64,000 nt of DNA from Anisus vortex (lineage: Eukaryota > Mollusca > Gastropoda > Planorbidae), in the NCBI GenBank assembly GCA_949126835.1, contig OX421506.1, positions 29,804,441-29,868,440 on the forward strand, read 5' to 3'. Positions 35,301 to 45,888 of the stretch are shown one piece after another. A model generated the notes under the pieces. That model was not told where the DNA came from. It saw only the letters and a list, made by a program, of their open reading frames with translations, and did not search any database. Positions within the stretch are counted from its first letter, which is position 1, and each line of letters opens with the position of its first letter. The translations under genes were made by a program, and so were the position numbers.

Positions 35301-36508
35301 ATTTCAACACTAAAAGTACAATAATTATGTCTCTAAATTCTTCTGATGCTGAGCTGCAGTAGACTTTAACTCATTTGTAGAATGAAATATTGATATGCAA
35401 TGAATTTGTAGATCAAAAAGTGTAAAAAAAATAATATTTTTTTAAATAATCGAACATTTGTCTGCGAGCCAGATGCAGCCATCAAAAGAGCCACATCTGG
35501 CTCGCGAGCCATGTGTTCCCGACCCCTGTTCTAGAGTGTTCATTCTCGATTAGAGGAGTGTGTGAACGCTGACGGCAAGAAATTCTAGTACGGGGTGGGG
35601 GGGTGGGGGGGGGGGGTTAGGGCTTCTTATTACATGTGTTTCTTATTACATATCTACTTATTACATGTTTATGCAACATTCGTTTGTTTGTATAATAGTG
35701 CAGTTACAGTGAATAATATATGTACGTGTTTTCCCTTTTTTATCACTGTATAACTACTTTTGCACCACCGCCTGTTATATATTAATATATATATATACAT
35801 AATACATAATACATAATATATATATATATAATCAGTGACAGTAACATACTTACTTGTTACAGTGGTCTTTTTGTAAAGAATGAGAATAGAGCAAAAAGAT
35901 AATTCGAATGAAAAACGTTTAGCCCAAGATTATCCCACTTGTCAGATAAAGACCTAAATATTAATATGGTAGAAGTGTAAACATGTCTTCTATAGTGAGT
36001 AAAACCACCGTAATTTTACCAACTAATATGGAGCAACACAATTAACTATTGTTTCATTGCCATGACAAAAGAAATAGGAGATTGTTGATTGCTCCAAAAA
36101 AAATCAATGATAGTAAAGACAGGAACATAAAATCCCGTCAGACCAAATGGATTCATGAGGCCGGTGAAGCAGACGTCACCAGTTTCCGTAGCCACGGCAT
36201 ACACGGGGGTAGTGTGGCCAGCACAATGCCCCACACGGATTTGTATTAGCGGAACACGCGAGTGCCAGCACTTACATGCCAAGGAGGTGAAGATGGAGGC
36301 TATCATGAGGTAAAGTCGTCTTCCGGTTTGAGTGGCCTCTTCCTTGTTGACGTGGACAACACACATAACGAGTGCAGCTGTTGTGAGGAGAATGGCCAGG
36401 ACAGAGAAAGCCTGGCATGTTCTAATTGAGGCTGGTCAGATGAAACAGAATCACAGAGTTATTTATATATATAAATGTATTGGTTCTATCTGTCTATCTA
36501 TCTATCTG

Positions 36509-36553
<45 letters not shown>

Positions 36554-39500
36554 ATATCTATCTATCTATATATCTATCTATCTATCTACCTAATCTACAT
36601 AATCTACCTAATCTATCCAATCTATCTAATCTAACTAATCTATCAAATCTATCTAATCTATCTAATTTATCTAATCTATCTAATCTATTTAATCTAACTA
36701 AGCTATCTAATCGATATAACTTTCTCTCACTCTGTATATTCATTCATATAATTAAAATACTGTGTCACAAACCAATAATTTTAGTTTGTCTCTCACGAAC
36801 AATTGTATAGTTTTTTAATAATAATAATAATAATGGTGCTTGTATGGCGCATATCCCGTTGATAACAGTTCTATGCGCTGAAACGACAGTTACATTATAC
36901 AACAAACGAACAACAGACGAAAATGTAAATATGTATAGGCCTACGCAAATACTGCTAACAAAATAGGTGAGTCTTCAGTCGGCTCCTGAAGGTGTCGAAG
37001 TTAGGGCTCTGGCGAAGCTGTAGTGGGAGGTGATTCGTAGGAGAATGCACGTTCGCCAGCGGACATTAGCTTACACGAGGGATCCGCAGAGTAAGCGCAC
37101 CAGAAGCCGAGCGAAGTGGACGGGATTGGGAATAGAGTTCAATACAGGAGCGAAGGTAATCCGGGGCAGAGTTATTCAGGCACTTATAACAGAGAGAAGC
37201 CAGCTTGTAAAATATGAATGGCGTTGATACCCGAGGGCTGGAGCAGAAATGGATGGTTTAAATATCACAAACTAATTAAGAAATACAACCCGATAACAGC
37301 CTGTTGCAATGCTCAGAAAAATATAAAGACGAAAGCACTTTCCTTATCCCTTTATGCTAGAACAAATGCATACAAGTACTCTTTCTTCCCGAATGGCATA
37401 CGGGCATGGAATAGGTTGCCTGAACAAACCAGGAAAACCAGTAACTTAACAACCTTTAAAACATTAATAAAGATGCAATACTAGGCTGGGACCACGGATG
37501 AGCGTAGGACGCAATAATCTTCTTTATAGAAGGAGCGTATGTAATATATAAGATAAACTGTCTACTTTAGTGCGAACAATATTCACATATTCTATAATCT
37601 GATAAAAAATGTTGACCATTTCGAGTACTTCATTTTGCTATCCAGTAAATTAGGCTTTTGTGACCATTTCCGGTCTTGGATCACGTCCAAACGGTACAGG
37701 GAAGCTAAATTAAAAAAATAATTAAAAAAAACAAACATCCTGAAATGTATAGCTCGGTTGAGTGACATAATTAAGTCATTGGATGTGTGTGTGTCATTTA
37801 GTTTTCTTTCGTTGTATCCGGGTGCAGAGAGCAGCAGTAAAAAAATATTACAATAAGATAATTTGAGATTTGAAAAAAAAAAAGTTCTGTGTTCTTAGTT
37901 TCTAGCTTTTAAATGTTAAATCCAACTTATTTATAACGACTGTATGTATGGCGCACTGATCTTTTTATAGATCAGTGGTATGGCTTGGGAAGCCGGAAGT
38001 GCTAAGGAATATCATAATTGAAATCGGAGAAAAGGTCAACTCATTTCGGGGAACTATATTAAATACGTCAAACATTTTAAAGAATTTTTACCTCCCCCCC
38101 CCCCCCCTTGTCAACAATTGTCAAACGTTCAGAGGACCCCCCCCCCCTCCTTTTTAATAAAATTACGTCAAACAATTCACCCTCCCCCCTCTATCCAACT
38201 ATCAATATAGAACAGGGCTACAAAATGTCTACAAATACATTTTAATACATTTGTGTAACTTGTTAATGACTAATATCGGGGTGACCGATCTGAGATCGGT
38301 CTTTATAGGCTGAAATTAATAATAGAAATGTCAAGCGTTATCATACTAATATTGTTAGAATATAAGATATATTTCTTTAATATCAAAGATGTTTAAAACA
38401 AATGTATTTTGTAGTCATCTCTTCTTTTCCATTACAATATTTTTTGCTTAATTTATTGTAGCCTCATAGGCTTTAAGGGCTTTCAAAAGAACAATTACTT
38501 AGTGATATCATTTAATAAATGCCGGTTGATAAGCTGTTAGATAAAGGTGCGTTAAATATAAGCCGCTTATACGGTGGTGCATGTTCGTTCTTCAGTAGCA
38601 CTGAGGTTGAACTCTTCTTCCAATTCTCTCATCATCATGAAAGCTTGTGCGAAATGGTTGCTTGATCTAATGATTTGTTCCAATAAAATTGATTAGAGAT
38701 TGACTCATTTCACGATTTAGTTGATGTTTCAGTCGCTCGGTGACGGCGTCATCGGAATCTAAGAAGTACATCTGTCTGTATTGTGGACTTTCAAATTCAC
38801 CCTTAACATTTTGTGTTGGATGTACTGCTATTATATTCATCTTATTATGGTAGACTTGTCCTGCTGCTATGAAGCTGTAGATTCATTGACTATTGATATG
38901 TTCGATCGTCATCTACGTTAAACGAAGCCAGTGCGAAACATCAATTTAAGTTCCTGATCCTCTTGTGGCTTTCTTCTGCGAGCAAGTGACAAAAAATAAT
39001 TTAAATATTAGATTTAGATCTATAGTTTTTTTAAATTGTAGTTTATAAATTTTTTTTCTGCCCCTTATATAGCCTAGTCCTGTTTTTTTTTCACCCGGGC
39101 AACGCCGGGCAATATAGCTTGTTAACAATATAAATTTTAATTTATTCCAAAGCTTTAATATCAACCAAATTGTTTAATGCATTGGAAAGGGCCAAATTAA
39201 CTTGGACTCTTTCAAACATATAAACTATCAAACACACATCTTATCCCATCTAATTAACAATGGCATCCTTCCGTCTCGCGAGACGATGGTGCATCACCGT
39301 GATTCGAGGTTGCACTTCCTCGTGTGGCTGAGCAGGCCTATCCTTGAATGACAGTCTTTTTTACAGCCTTTGCACACGTGTTCTGTGGGTCCTATTTTTT
39401 CCGCTTTTCTTTTAGCCCTTTTATTTATGCTCTCCTCCATTCTATTTTCCTCTGCCGTTTTAACCCCTTTCCTGACAACAGTGCGCCAGGTGGACCGATC

Positions 39501-42500
39501 CTCTGCCTTCTCCTCCCAGTCACTTGTACTTATTCTGGCTGCTCTCATGTCTCTCATACAGACATCTTTATAGCGGAGGCGTGGGCGACCTGTCTTTCTC
39601 TTCCCAGATGCCAATTCTCCATATAGGAGGTCCTTTGGGATTCTGCCTGGACTCATTCTTCTTACATGTCCTAGCCATCTTAGGCGCCTTTCACTGAGGA
39701 CTGCGAACATGCTTTGGGCGCTGGCGCGCGTCAGTACCTCACTGTTAGGGACTTTGTCCTGCCATTTAATGCCAAGGACGCGACGCAGACACCTCAGGTG
39801 GAAGCTATTTAGCTTGCGCTCATGGGACGCATAGGTTGTCCATGATTCGCTACCATAAAGCAGCGTGCTGATGACGCAGGCCTGGTAGACACATAGTTTG
39901 GTCCTTTCTGTCAGCCTGGTGTTTTCCCAAACCCGTTTACCAAGTATAGCCATTGTGGCAGCTGCCTTGCCGATTCTGCTATTTAGTTCATCCTCTATGG
40001 ACAATGAGCTGGAAATCTTGGACCCCAAGTAGGTGAAACAGTCCACAACTTCCAGGTTTTCGTTTTCCATAGTAATGATAGGAACGGAGCATGTGTCTTG
40101 GACCATGATATTTGTCTTCTTTATGCTCACCTGTGATATCAGGGCCGCATCGTCAGCAAAAAGTAGCTCGCGAATTAGCACCTCTTTCGTTTTGGTTTTG
40201 AGAGGATCATCGCACTACGACTCAGAACATCTGATGGCCCGGCCAACATATTTAGTGTGTACGCCCCAACTCTCTGCTCTACCTCAGAAGAGAAGGACCA
40301 GTTCTACGACGCCTTAGAACAAGCAATAGCCGGCATCCACAAAAATGAGGCAATCTATCTCTTAGGAGACTTCAACGCTAGAGTGGGGGGAGACCACGTG
40401 GCTTGGCCCACGTGCCTTGGTCTTTTTGGAAGGGGCAAAATAAATGAGAACGGACAGAGATTGCTGGAACTGTGTTGTTCACGGGGCTTGTGTGTGACTA
40501 ACACTTTCTTTAAATGCAAAGATATACACCAAGTGTCCTGGAGACACCCTCGATCGCGCCAATGGCACCAGTTGGACCTCATCATCACCAGGCGTTCACA
40601 ACTTGCTAGTGTTCTTCTCACCCGTAGTTACCATAGTGCCGACTGCGACACTGATCACTCCCTAGTGGCCAGCAAGGTACGAATAATGCGAAGGAACTCG
40701 TATCACACCAAAGAAAAGAGACGTCAACGCATAAACACCTATTGCATGAAGGACCCAGTAAAAACACAGCTTTACATTGGCAAAATACAAGAAGCCCTCC
40801 CAAAATCAACCCAAAATGTCACTATTGACTCCAAATGGTCGGATCTCCGCGATTCGATATACGACTCAGCAATACATGCCTTTGGCAAAAAAAAACGCGA
40901 AAACACGGACTGGTTCGACGCCAACTGGGATGAAATGAAACCTGTCACCGAAGCTAAAAGGAAAGCTCTCCTGGCATACAAGGAGAAGCCTACTCCCGAC
41001 ACACTGCACGCCCTCAAAACAGCTAAGATGCATGCTCAGAGGGTTGCCCGTCAATGTGCCAATACCTACTGGCTTAACCTCTGCTCAAGCATACAATCAG
41101 CTGCTGATATGGGAAACGCCAAAGCCATGTACGAAAACATTAAAAAAGCAATCGGCCCTACGACGTCAAAGGTTGCACCCCTAAAATCCAAAACTGGAGA
41201 AATCATCAAGGACGAAGCGGAACAGCTCAAACGCTGGATTGAACATTACCTGGAACTGTATGCAACAGTTAACACAGTCTCCAGCACCGCCCTAGATGAC
41301 ATCCCCGACATGCCGCTCATGGAAGAACTAGATGCCATTCCCACACAGGAAGAGCTAAGCAAAGCCATCGACCGCCTAGCCTGTGGAAAAGCCCCTGGGA
41401 GCGATGGAATACCTCCAGAAGCTCTGAAGAACGGCAAGACAGTGCTGCTCCAGCCCTTACACGAGCTGCTAGTCCTCTGCTGGGAACAGGGATACATCCC
41501 CCAGGACATGAAGGACGCAAACATAGTCACGCTATATAAGAATAAGGGCGATAGAAGCGACTGCAATAACTACCGCGGTATCTCGCTTCTGAGCATCGTA
41601 GGAAAGGCTTTTGCCCGCGTCACTCTTACTCGCTTGCAGAGTTTAGCCTCCCGAGTTTATCCAGAGTCACAATGTGGTTTTCGGGCGGGTCGGTCTACCA
41701 TAGACATGGTGTTCTCCATACGGCAGATGCAGGAAAAATGTAGAGAGCAGCAGATGCCACTATACATCGCCTTCATAGACCTGACAAAAGCCTTTGATTT
41801 AGTTAGTCGCAGTGGGCTGTTCCAAATTCTGGAAAAAATTGGCTGTCCCCCACACTTACTCGCCATCATCAGACAGTTCCATGATAACATGCAGGGCACA
41901 GTGCACTTCAACGGAGCCACCTCTGAAGCCTTCCCAGTCAGTAGCGGTGTAAAGCAAGGCTGTGTACTCGCACCAACACTGTTCGCAATATTCTTCTCTA
42001 TACTGCTCCGATACGCCTTCAAGGATAGTAGTGATGGAATCTGGTTACACACCAGAGCTGATGGAGGACTTTTCAACACTGCCCGTCCCATCTAATTATT
42101 TACACTATAATCAACCAGTGCAAAAAGAAATTATTTTTCAACATAAATTAAATACACATTAAAAGGAAAGAAAAATATATTGGTAATAGCTTTAAGATCT
42201 TACCCATCTCAGAAACATAACTATCAAGTTAACCATGAATACAAATAATAAAAGGCCTATCTGTGTAAAAGAATGCTTTTGTCACGAAACCTAAACACGT
42301 GGTGTATAAAGCATGTAGTTAAAAGATGATTATGAAAGCTCACTTCCAGTTTAGGAAAAGCATACTATAAACTAATTGGTGCTCAAAAAAAAATATAAAA
42401 AAATTAAAACATATCTTTCCTTTCTTTTAATTGATGACACAATTTCTTGTTGATTATATTTAATTACGCGTCGAAATCGGTAACGATTTAAATGCTTCAA

Positions 42501-45500
42501 ATTGGGAATTACTAACGCCGATAGTAGCCTAAATATAAAGTCGTCTTGACAATGACGTCAAAAGACTTGTATTGAACGTGATCGCGCTAGATGGGGAACC
42601 TAATGACATGCTTTTTTTTCCTTTGGCCCAATTTAAAAGCTATTTTTAGAAATGGTCAGTGTTTGTTTTTTTTTAAATTGAGGGTCAAGCAGAGGTTCAA
42701 AAGAAATGAGATTGATCTAAGACATCAATACGACAGTTTTCGCGAAAATCGTAGGGCCCGTTTTCGAGAACGCTGACACAAACACACAAACAAACAAATA
42801 TACCCACAATTATTTCTCGTTTTATATTATTAGATATCACTCAATGAAACTCTCTCTATAACTTTTTGAATTTATGAACAAAACAAAATTCTATATTCTA
42901 GCTTCTATCATTTTGGCGCTAGCCGCTAGACGTTTTGGAGCCAGCTGTTTTGGCGCTGGACGTTTTGGCGCCAGCCGCTTTGGTGCTGGACGTTTTGGCG
43001 CCAGCTGCTTTGGCGCTGGACGTTTTGGTGCCGGATATTTTGGTTTCTATTGAGTGGTTGGGTGTATTTTCATATTTTCATCTTCTGTTTGATGACGGCT
43101 TGAGTGGTTGGGTGTATTTTCATATTTTCATCTTCTGTTTAATGACGGCTTGAGTAGTTGGGTGTATTTTCATATTTTCATCTTCTGTTTGATGACGGCA
43201 TTTACAGAATTAAACAAAGGGGAAAATACTTTTACAGAATTAAACAAAGGGAAAATACTTTCACTGTTGAAAAAATAATTATTTAAAAAATCCAATCTTA
43301 ATCATGTACGTCTTCACGGTGAGACGCTTTGTGATTATAATGTTTAAATATATGAATTATATGATTATAAAGTATAAACTGATAACAAGTTGCAGACTTT
43401 TGAAAATAAATGTATCAGAAATCTCCTACGTAGAACACCGGACTATTGCGTATGTGTGTGTCAGAATATCCTCACTATCTAATAACAATATCCAATATCC
43501 AACAACAATCAAACGGCGCAAACTGACATGGTTCAGTCATGTGTTGCGGCATAATAACCTGCCAAAAACAATCCTCCAGGTCACGGTAGAAGGTTGACGT
43601 CGGAGAGGTCCGTCAGCGGAGATGCTGGTTCGACAATGTAAAATATTGGACAGGGCTGCAGTTGACTTGACTCAACTATTGACAACCGCTAAAGATAGGC
43701 AGCAGTGGAAAAAGTTGACTGCTGAGGTGTCCATTCGCCCCCCACCCCTTCAACGACCACAACGGTCATGGGATTGGTGGTGATGAAGATGAAAGTAGTT
43801 GGAAGTAATGTAAAGCCAGTGGAATTTTTTTTATGTTTTTAAAGAACTAAATTCGTGGCTTAGAATCAGATAACAGTCTAACGAACATGTAAAAAAAAAG
43901 TATCCCGTCGGACCAAATTGATCCATAGGGCCGGTGGAGCGGCCACATTTTCGGCATACTATGTGATTGTTTGACCAGCACTATGCGCAGCCGCCTTTTC
44001 TTTACCTCAACTAGTGTCAGGTACCCATCAGAGCTGGGTAGACTCAGGGACACCCTTCAGACCCGGGGAAAAAAATCCTAGCCTGTACCAGGATTCGAAA
44101 CATGGACCTTCGGTACGCCAGCCGAACGCGCTGACAACCGAATATATGGCACTAAGATAAGAATGCTTTGTCAGTTTGACTTATAAGTTTACAGACGTTT
44201 CTTCTAGATAGAATATTATTACGTCCACTAGGCCCAAAACTCATGCAGATCGGCAGTGATTGGTCGGCGGCAGGGCTAGAACCCGGGGCTGTTTTGTCGA
44301 CGGTCCGGTGAACTAACCGCGGGACCAGCGGTTATGATAAATATATTGCAAGTTACCAAGAACCTATCAATGTATTTTAATATTATGGTATGAGTTTATT
44401 GTGACGTGTTTTGTTGTCAAGTCCTACATCGATATTACAATCTCGTTATTCCAAGTATTACAGTGGAAAATGCTTCATTTCTACTCTGGGTGTCGGAGGG
44501 AGAAAAATCATTAAATACCAGAATAAACTATAATAAATTTTTTTGATTGCCTGAAATTATAATAAACGTGTTGAATATTATGGACTAAGTTAATTAATTT
44601 TTGAAATAAGCCTATGTACTTTTTTTTTTTATAAAATCTTTTTTCTTATTCCATTTGCGAGGACAAATGCATTTAAGTACTCTTTCATCCGGGCATGGAA
44701 CGGGTTGCCTGAACAAACCAGGAAAACCAGTAACTTAACATCATTTAAAAGATTCAAGACTCAGACCACGGATGAGCGTAGGACGCAATAATCTTCTTTA
44801 TAGAATGAACGTCTGTAATATATACGATAAATATAATTTTATTTCATCATTAGCGGACAAAACAGCGGCGCCTAAACAGCCTCGGCGCCAAAAAGAAAAA
44901 CGGTCGCTCTAAATCGGCGGCACCAGAATGTCCTTCTTCGTATAGAAATATATAGCTCAGTGATACTATATGACATAGCTCGATATTCATACTTATGTTA
45001 TCTTATACATTACAGACGCTCCTTCTATAAAGAAGATTATTGCGTCCTACACTCATCCGTGGTCCGAGTCTAGTCTTGCATCTTTATTAATGTTTTAAAT
45101 GTTGTTAAGTTACTGGTTTTCCTGGTCTGTTCAGGCAACCCATTCCATGCCCGAATGCCACTCGGGAAGAAAGAGTACTCATATGGATTTGTTCTCGCAT
45201 AAGGGACAAGGAAAGTGTTTTTGTCTTTATGTTTATCTGAGCTTTGCAAAACTAAAAACTTGAAATAACTGCATCACAATGAATTTTAATTATGTGATTA
45301 GGAGGTTTTTTTTATGACGTGGGAAAGAGGGGGGGGGGGGGGATTACAATCTTAACTCTATATTTCGAAAAAAAAGTGCAACCATACACGTCGATAAACT
45401 CTAGTTCAAAAATGAGGGGGGGGGGAACCCTGCAGGCTGTACACTATATGCTATTTCGACATTTGTTTCGACATAATATATCAATTAACCTATTTGCGGA

Positions 45501-45738
45501 CTAAGTAGGCCTAACGCAAGTATAACTACAGTAACCAATTATACTTACAATTAAGAAATGCACCAGTAATCGATATGCACGTAACATATTGCTGACAAAG
45601 TTGCCAGATACCAAAGTAGATGGTATCCACTTCACCCCAATGAGGGGTCGCCATTCCCGCAATGTGCAGAGCCAGACTCACCACCAGAAGAACAACAGAG
45701 ACCAGAAAAGCAGGTTTCAAACTCTCCACAAAAGGCAT
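32189..45738 (-). CDS. claudin/PMP22-like four-transmembrane protein, complete
   Basis: Three exons (45549..45738, 36276..36431, 32189..32367) join in phase (1, 1) into 174 codons ending in TAG. Predicted membrane helices are at about residues 10-30, 71-91, 103-126 and 138-158. The first extracellular loop carries W34, then GIWQLC (43-48) and Cys54, the W-GLW-C-C type signature of the claudin/PMP22/EMP superfamily. The family forms or regulates cell-cell contacts and membrane domains; which branch this belongs to cannot be told. The C-terminus is short (QLVRRSYQVMP). Intron 1 (9.1 kb) contains a twin-primed LINE and LINE 3' ends; intron 2 (3.9 kb) contains hAT and mariner remains. A further exon is not required, since all phases and the loop length fit. 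Confidence 0.85.
32599..32671. mobile_element. 73-bp piggyBac-like MITE
   Basis: TTAA on both sides (32595..32598, 32672..32675). It starts CCCTTACAGTCCCGGACGCG and ends TACGGGAAGGG. Both ends match those of the 1.2-kb element at 25156..26359, so this is an internal-deletion derivative. Confidence 0.82.
32938..34839 (-). mobile_element. decayed hAT transposon, 1.9 kb
   Basis: Left end CAGGGGTCGGCAACC and a mutated right end GTTGCCGAACCCTCA, flanked by CGCTAAAG and GGCTAAAG (7 of 8). It shares long colinear segments with the element at 21527..23773, including the antisense [13 protein letters not shown] piece at 34441..34500. Inside intron 2 of the claudin-like gene. Confidence 0.82.
34892..35168 (+). 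pseudogene. mariner/IS630-type transposase relic
   Basis: The plus strand reads QQDAHFALNVRAQLDLKFPN, then RWIGRRGAIDWSPR, a stop in place of the expected Ser, PYLTPMDFFF and KDKDFERKPRIVEEM. This matches the C-terminal catalytic part of mariner-like DDE transposases (RWIGRRG..(E/D)W..RSPDLTPxDFF). The N-terminus is missing, with one in-frame stop and no complete inverted repeats. A hAT MITE is inserted just beyond. Confidence 0.85.
35177..35528. mobile_element. hAT-type MITE, 352 bp
   Basis: Ends CAGGGGTCGGGAACC and GTTCCCGACCCCTG, flanked by a perfect 8-bp duplication TTCTAGAG (35169..35176, 35529..35536). Contains GAGAGCCAT and GGCTCGCGAGCCA words typical of a family with long sub-terminal inverted repeats. 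Confidence 0.92.
36134..36240 (-). mobile_element. partial SINE, family 2
   Basis: GACCAAATGGATTCATGAGG, GCCGGTGAAGCAG, GTCACCAGTTTC and GTGTGGCCAGCACAATGC follow the family order. It lies 35 bp downstream of the exon 2 donor of the claudin-like gene. Confidence 0.7.
36276..36431 (-). CDS. claudin-like gene exon 2
   Basis: Encodes SIRTCQAFSVLAILLTTAAL, the second helix, a short basic loop NKEEATQTGRR and half of the third helix ending FTSLA. Acceptor CTGACCAG (phase 1), donor GTAAGT. A SINE lies 35 bp beyond the donor. Confidence 0.85.
36488..36700. repeat. (CTAT)n microsatellite decaying to (CTAAT)n
   Basis: CTAT units to about 36590, then CTAATCTA-type units. It lies 50 bp upstream of the exon 2 acceptor of the claudin-like gene. 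Confidence 0.95.
36830..37130 (-). mobile_element. LINE 3' end (same family as 1690..2025)
   Basis: Complement of the element at 1690..2025: GCGCATATCCCGTTG, GACTTCGGCGAAG-type words and the CGCAGAGTAAGCGC region are shared. A short AAT repeat ends it at the low-coordinate side. Confidence 0.75.
37240..37560 (+). mobile_element. LINE 3' end (YSFFP family)
   Basis: Encodes ALSLSLYARTNAYKYSFFPN, then [20 protein letters not shown] and a stop, the typical C-terminus of a non-LTR RT ORF. The 3' UTR is about 75 bp and includes GCAATAATCTTCTTTATAGA and CGTATGTAATATATAAGATA. It is the best-preserved copy in coding sense. Confidence 0.85.
37561..39243. other. intron sequence with C homopolymers and two perfect hairpins
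   Basis: Part of intron 1 of the claudin-like gene. Runs of C lie near 38093..38107 and 38140..38150. Perfect inverted repeats CACTGATCT..AGATCAGTG (about 37952..37977) and GACCGATC..GATCGGTC (about 38283..38301) are present. No coding domain seen. Confidence 0.5.
39257..42085 (-). mobile_element. 5'-truncated non-LTR retrotransposon with twin-priming inversion
   Basis: Both halves of one ORF are present, in opposite orientations. 39257..40202 (minus) encodes the second half of the RT from FADDAALIS, the RRLRWLGHVRRM region and a C-terminal finger (CKGCKKDCHSRIGLLSHTRKC-like). 40203..42085 (plus) encodes part of an APE-type endonuclease (SVYAPTL, LLGDFNARVG, HSLVASKV) and RT motifs (GKAPGSDGIP, YRGISLLS, GFRAGRST, FIDLTKAFD, SSGVKQGC). 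The second piece ends at the point where the first begins (FNTAR / LKTKTKE). The whole is flanked by TCCCATCTAATTA at 39244..39256 and 42086..42098. It is recently inserted: most of both halves is open. Inside intron 1 of the claudin-like gene, same orientation as the gene for its 3' half. Confidence 0.93.
42929..43045. repeat. 30-bp minisatellite, about 4 copies
   Basis: GC-rich units with GACGTTTTGGCGCCAGC and CTTTGGYGCTG. A frame (MEPAVLALDVLAP...) is open across it but is simple repetition. The first of three adjoining arrays. Confidence 0.92.
43046..43199. repeat. 50-bp minisatellite, 3 copies
   Basis: TTGAGTGGTTGGGTGTATTT followed by TCATATTTTCATC and TGTTTGATGACGGC, three nearly identical copies directly after the 30-bp array. 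Confidence 0.95.
43200..43262. repeat. 30-bp direct duplication
   Basis: Two copies of TTTACAGAATTAAACAAAGG followed by GGAAAATAC, adjoining the 50-bp array. Confidence 0.92.
43370..43790 (+). mobile_element. LINE ORF C-terminal fragment (same family as 25595..26155)
   Basis: Encodes EISYVEHRTIAYVCVRISS, TIKRRKLTWFSHVLRHNNL and PKTILQVTVEG, then a shifted DRQQWKKLTAEVSI-like end and CCCCACCCCTTC tail words. Decayed. Confidence 0.8.
43900..44142 (-). mobile_element. tRNA-derived SINE, family 2
   Basis: On the minus strand a tRNA-like head with A-box and B-box-like motifs (GTTGTCAGCGCGTTCGGCTG and GTTTCGAATCCTGG) is followed by the family body and the end CACCGGCCCTATGGATCAAT. Nearly full length. 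Confidence 0.75.
44191..44333 (-). mobile_element. tRNA-derived SINE, family 1
   Basis: Minus-strand head GCTGGTCCCGCGGTTAGTTC. Contains GGTTCTAGCCCTGCCGCCGA (B-box region) and the tail word CTATCTAGAAGAAACGTCTG. Confidence 0.82.
44645..44832 (+). mobile_element. LINE 3' end (YSFFP family)
   Basis: Shortened copy: KYSF then [20 protein letters not shown], followed by the GCAATAATCTTCTTTATAGA tail. Confidence 0.8.
45000..45258 (-). mobile_element. LINE 3' end (YSFFP family), opposite orientation
   Basis: Complement of the 37240..37560 copy; includes the empty TTAA site (GTTAAGTTACTGG) that is occupied by an insertion in the 16858..17528 copy. It lies inside intron 1 of the claudin-like gene, 290 bp from exon 1. 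Confidence 0.85.
45549..45738 (-). CDS. claudin-like gene exon 1
   Basis: ATG at 45738..45736; encodes MPFVESLKPAFLVSVVLLVV, then the first helix and the loop with GIWQLCQQYVTC. Ends in phase 1 at donor GTAAGT. The start is the first Met of the frame and sits directly before the hydrophobic helix. Confidence 0.85.
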
Positions 45739-45888
45739 GATTCTACGTGTGCTTGTCTTTGTCTTAGTTAATGATTGTGTGGGCCTTTGTGCGGTGGCAA
45801 CGTTATGACGTGAGTGTACTTCGCCTCGGCTGACACTACAACAGTCTCATAACATATAGATACTAGAGGACTGAAACGAACTGTAAAC
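45739..45888 (-). promoter_or_regulatory. presumed 5' UTR and proximal promoter of the claudin-like gene
   Basis: Only about 150 bp separate the ATG from a hAT element (45889..47195), so promoter sequence is either here or supplied by the transposon. No TATA or initiator can be assigned with confidence. Confidence 0.3.

Noticed and set aside
39348..39626. Plus-strand open frames opposite the LINE 3' half
   Set aside because: Antisense shadows of the LINE ORF, whose conserved motifs are on the minus strand.
41246..42091. Minus-strand frames of up to 144 codons
   Set aside because: Antisense to the plus-strand RT domain with its clear FIDLTKAFD and GVKQGC motifs.
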